Source: UBA2705 sp963977125 (GTDB lineage: Bacteria; Pseudomonadota; Alphaproteobacteria; Micavibrionales; Micavibrionaceae). Taken from it: DNA of 64,000 nucleotides. Below the pieces are notes generated by a model that was not told where the DNA came from, searched no databases, and worked only from the letters and a program-made list of their open reading frames with translations. The translations under genes and the position numbers were made by a program. Location of the stretch: the NCBI GenBank assembly GCA_963977125.1, contig CAXBNJ010000003.1, positions 124,001 through 188,000 of the forward strand, written 5' to 3'. Of this stretch, positions 61,853-64,000 are shown piece after piece. Positions within the stretch are counted from its first letter, which is position 1. The number at the start of each line of letters is the position of its first letter.

Positions 61853-62599
61853 CTATTTTTTAATGACAGAAGAGCATGTCAAATGCGCTAACCCATATAG
61901 GGCCGCAGTCTCAGCGCGCATTATTCGCGAACCCAAGCCAACCGCTGTGACTTGTTTTAATGTCGAAAGCCATGTGATTTCATCAGCGGTAAAGCCGCCT
62001 TCAGGGCCGATTAATAAGGCACATTTACTGGTGTCTGTAACCTCAACAATATGCGGCGTGTCGTCTAAACGCTCAATTGCGGCGTAAATTAAGGGGTGTT
62101 GCGGCGCTGCTTTTTCCAATGTGGTTAAGGGTAGAAGATTAGGGATATCAAGGCGCTCGCATTGTTCGGCCGCTTCAATTATTTGTGCCTCTATACGCTC
62201 AGCATTTATTTTGCGCATTTCGGTATTCTGGGTGAGGACGGGCTGTAGGGATGTGACGCCCAGCTCTACGGCTTTCTCAATCAAAAAATCAAGGCGTTGC
62301 TTTTTGATAGGGGCAAAGATCAAGGTGATGTTTTGGTCTGGTTGAGCGCTGTCTTCTCTCTGTGGCTTAAGCTGCTTTTGCGCGAGAACTTGGCCATTTT
62401 TTTTATTTAAGCGCTCTATTTGGCAAAGCCATTCGCCATCATGGCCATTAAAAACGCGTATCATGTCACCAGCATTTTTGCGCATCACATTATGGAAGTA
62501 ATGCGCTTGCGCTGTGCTTAGCGCAGCGCTAACATCTTGCGCTAACGGAGCATCAATATATATTCGGATGAGTTTTTTATAAACATTTATATCGGTCAT
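61853..62599 (-). CDS. rsmE: 16S rRNA (uracil1498-N3) methyltransferase
   Basis: SPOUT-class methyltransferase, 248 aa. N-terminal PUA-like domain (about 1-80) and a C-terminal knot with LLIGPEGGFTADEI and the GLGSRIMRAETAALYGL motif. It is divergent from ubiA, 98 nt away. Confidence 0.9.
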   Translation of the reverse strand: MTDINVYKKLIRIYIDAPLAQDVSAALSTAQAHYFHNVMRKNAGDMIRVFNGHDGEWLCQIERLNKKNGQVLAQKQLKPQREDSAQPDQNITLIFAPIKKQRLDFLIEKAVELGVTSLQPVLTQNTEMRKINAERIEAQIIEAAEQCERLDIPNLLPLTTLEKAAPQHPLIYAAIERLDDTPHIVEVTDTSKCALLIGPEGGFTADEITWLSTLKQVTAVGLGSRIMRAETAALYGLAHLTCSSVIKK

Positions 62600-62697
62600 G
62601 GCGCATATACGTTATATAAGTGAGAAGAATTTAATGAATAAGCTTGTCATTCATTGTCGTTGAAAATGACTATACCATAAGAAATAAGTAGAGAGAA

Positions 62698-63630
62698 ATG
62701 CAGAATAAATCAGAGTTAAGTAATCTTGATTATACCGATATTCAGTTTAAGGGCGCATTATTGCGCCACGCCCCTCTTTGGGCGAGGCCTTATATAATTC
62801 TTATGCGTATGGATCGCCCTGTCGGCACTTTATTGCTGCTTTGGCCGTGTATATGGTCGATTTTTATGGCCTCTGGCGGCACAATGAATTTAAGTCTACA
62901 TAGCGTTTATGTCTTGGCGCTCTTTTCACTCGGTGCATTTTTAATGCGCAGCGCAGGATGCGTTATTAATGATATTTGGGATCGTAATCTTGATAAAAAA
63001 GTCGCGCGCACAGCCTTGCGCCCTCTGGCGAGCGGTGCATTAAAGCTACGCCATGCGGCATTGACTTTATTGGCCTTGCTTGCCGCTTCTTTTCTTATTC
63101 TTATACAGCTGCATATTATTGCGGTTTTGCTTGGGGTTTTGGCGCTTTGTTTGGTTGTTGTTTACCCTGCAAGTAAACGTTTTACCTACTGGCCGCAAGT
63201 GGTTTTGGGATTAACCTTTAACTTTGGGGCATTAATGGGCTGGGCCGCTATAGATGGTCATGTGTCTTTGGCGGCGCTGTGTCTTTATATAAGCGGCATA
63301 TTATGGACTTTGGCTTATGATACGATCTACGCTTATCAAGATAAGGAAGATGATGCCTTTATCGGGATCAAATCAACCGCCTTATTATTTGGTGATGCGG
63401 GTGGGCGCTGGGTCCGTATATTCTATGGGGCGAGTATGGCCGTATTTATCCTTGCGGGCATATTGGGGCAGGCGCCTGCGCTTTTCTACCTCGTTACCTT
63501 ATTATCCTATGGCTATATTCTTGTGACACTTAAAGGGTGGAACATGGCCGATCCAGATAATTGTTTGGCTCTTTTTAAAAGGAATATGAATCTTGGTTTC
63601 TTGTTAGCGCTGGCCTGTGCGATATCGTAA
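62698..63630 (+). CDS. ubiA: 4-hydroxybenzoate polyprenyltransferase
   Basis: Ubiquinone biosynthesis: attaches the polyprenyl chain to 4-hydroxybenzoate. The 310-residue membrane protein has the two Asp-rich motifs NDIWDRNLDKK (about 100) and DTIYAYQDKEDD (about 210). About eight TM helices. It is divergent from rsmE and starts at ATG with AGAGA upstream. Confidence 0.92.
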   Translation: MQNKSELSNLDYTDIQFKGALLRHAPLWARPYIILMRMDRPVGTLLLLWPCIWSIFMASGGTMNLSLHSVYVLALFSLGAFLMRSAGCVINDIWDRNLDKKVARTALRPLASGALKLRHAALTLLALLAASFLILIQLHIIAVLLGVLALCLVVVYPASKRFTYWPQVVLGLTFNFGALMGWAAIDGHVSLAALCLYISGILWTLAYDTIYAYQDKEDDAFIGIKSTALLFGDAGGRWVRIFYGASMAVFILAGILGQAPALFYLVTLLSYGYILVTLKGWNMADPDNCLALFKRNMNLGFLLALACAIS

Positions 63631-63641
63631 AGCAAATAAAC

Positions 63642-63669
63642 TTGACAAAAGCCAAATTTATGGTAAATA
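63642..63669 (+). promoter_or_regulatory. Promoter-like TTGACA-N16-TAAATA
   Basis: Perfect TTGACA at 63642-63647 with TAAATA at 63664-63669 (16-bp spacing) in the gap before the truncated gene. The -10 is weak. Confidence 0.3.
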
Positions 63670-63753
63670 TAAGCCCAGCTTTAACGTGGTGCAGGTAAAA
63701 CTGTAGGTTTATAAAGCCGAATAAAAATGACGATTAAGAAGACAGGCAGTCCA

Positions 63754-64000
63754 ATGATTAATGATAATAACACTAAAGCGATGAGAGAAAATGCCGTTTC
63801 CACATTAAACGCATTACAGCGTTTAGTTGTGATTGTCGGTCAGATTGACCATGCTTTTTCACAGGACTTAATTGGCCGCAAAGATTTTGATCGCTTGGTC
63901 TATGTACGCAATTCCCTTTGCGCCTGCGCCAATATTTGGAATGAAAACCTGTCAGGCAATATGAATAAATTATATGGTGGTGCGCGCCCTGATATGGTCG
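63754..64000 (+). CDS. Truncated hypothetical protein (N-terminus)
   Basis: The first 82 codons run off the right edge. Product begins MINDNNTKAMREN and is helical, with LQRLVVIVGQIDHAF and VRNSLCACANIWNENL; nothing is recognised. An upstream ATG at 63727 is also in frame. AGG lies 8 nt before the chosen ATG. Confidence 0.5.
   Translation, partial: MINDNNTKAMRENAVSTLNALQRLVVIVGQIDHAFSQDLIGRKDFDRLVYVRNSLCACANIWNENLSGNMNKLYGGARPDMV

Noticed and set aside
1..64000. CRISPR arrays, transposons, prophage, rRNA and tRNA genes
   Set aside because: I looked for regular direct repeats, transposase or integrase motifs and tRNA cloverleaf signatures in the intergenic gaps and saw none. A tRNAscan-SE and repeat-finder run would be decisive.

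Overview
The window looks like one continuous stretch of chromosome from a free-living or host-independent alphaproteobacterium of low to moderate GC. The evidence is the rnpA-yidD-yidC-engB block, a DivL-type kinase with tyrosine at the phosphorylation position, a class II (CP4-like) EPSP synthase, a FYDLN-type zinc-ribbon/acidic protein next to prmA, ihfB-lapA, kdsD-lptC-lptA, and a DUF3035/BamF-like lipoprotein after lspA. The order cannot be fixed from sequence alone. Pathways for serine, aromatic amino acids, branched-chain amino acids and lysine/DAP, ubiquinone and an aa3-type oxidase are represented, so this is not a reduced endosymbiont. I see no rRNA, tRNA, transposon, prophage or CRISPR array.

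Layout. 1-3.5 kb: RNase P protein and membrane insertion genes. 3.6-9.5 kb: a CDF metal transporter, glucokinase overlapping a polysaccharide deacetylase, a SAM-hydrolase-like protein, an HSDL2-like SDR, then prmA and the FYDLN protein on the minus strand. 9.7-13.3 kb: a two-gene beta-oxidation operon (thiolase plus FadN-type multifunctional enzyme). 13.29-13.52 kb: a free-standing small gene with a consensus promoter, a good ribosome binding site, a 35-codon ORF and a terminator. 13.5-16 kb: miaA and two unknown genes. 16.0-18.6 kb: a four-gene bufferin (copper-sequestering peptide) operon behind a perfect match to the Caulobacter SigF promoter. 18.7-20.7 kb: lspA, a BamF-like lipoprotein and an outer-membrane barrel. 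20.7-26.5 kb: mostly unrecognised genes, a NUDT9-like ADP-ribose hydrolase homologue and a NarX/PilJ-type sensor kinase. 26.6-31.8 kb: tadA, rluB, rsmD, kdsD, lptC, lptA, ohr. 32-36 kb: a divergent bifunctional penicillin-binding protein, lapA, ihfB. 36.4-43.5 kb: serA, hslVU, an Smr protein, an atypical OmpR-like regulator and exported unknowns. 43.5-47.3 kb: divL and cysS. 47.5-55 kb: aroA-cmk, dapD, a two-TM K+ channel, a FemAB-like acyltransferase, DUF3108 and TPR proteins, ilvC. 55-59.2 kb: a DMT exporter and three tandem paralogues with a GExH...RNxxM...GxxHxxG signature. 59.2-64 kb: coxA, coxB, rsmE, ubiA and a truncated gene.

The points most worth a second look are the SigF-type promoter on the bufferin operon, the three-paralogue cluster, the autonomous small gene at 13.3 kb, the bacterial NUDT9-like protein, the tyrosine-bearing DivL, and two genes whose natural N-termini appear to start at ATT with a well-placed Shine-Dalgarno sequence.
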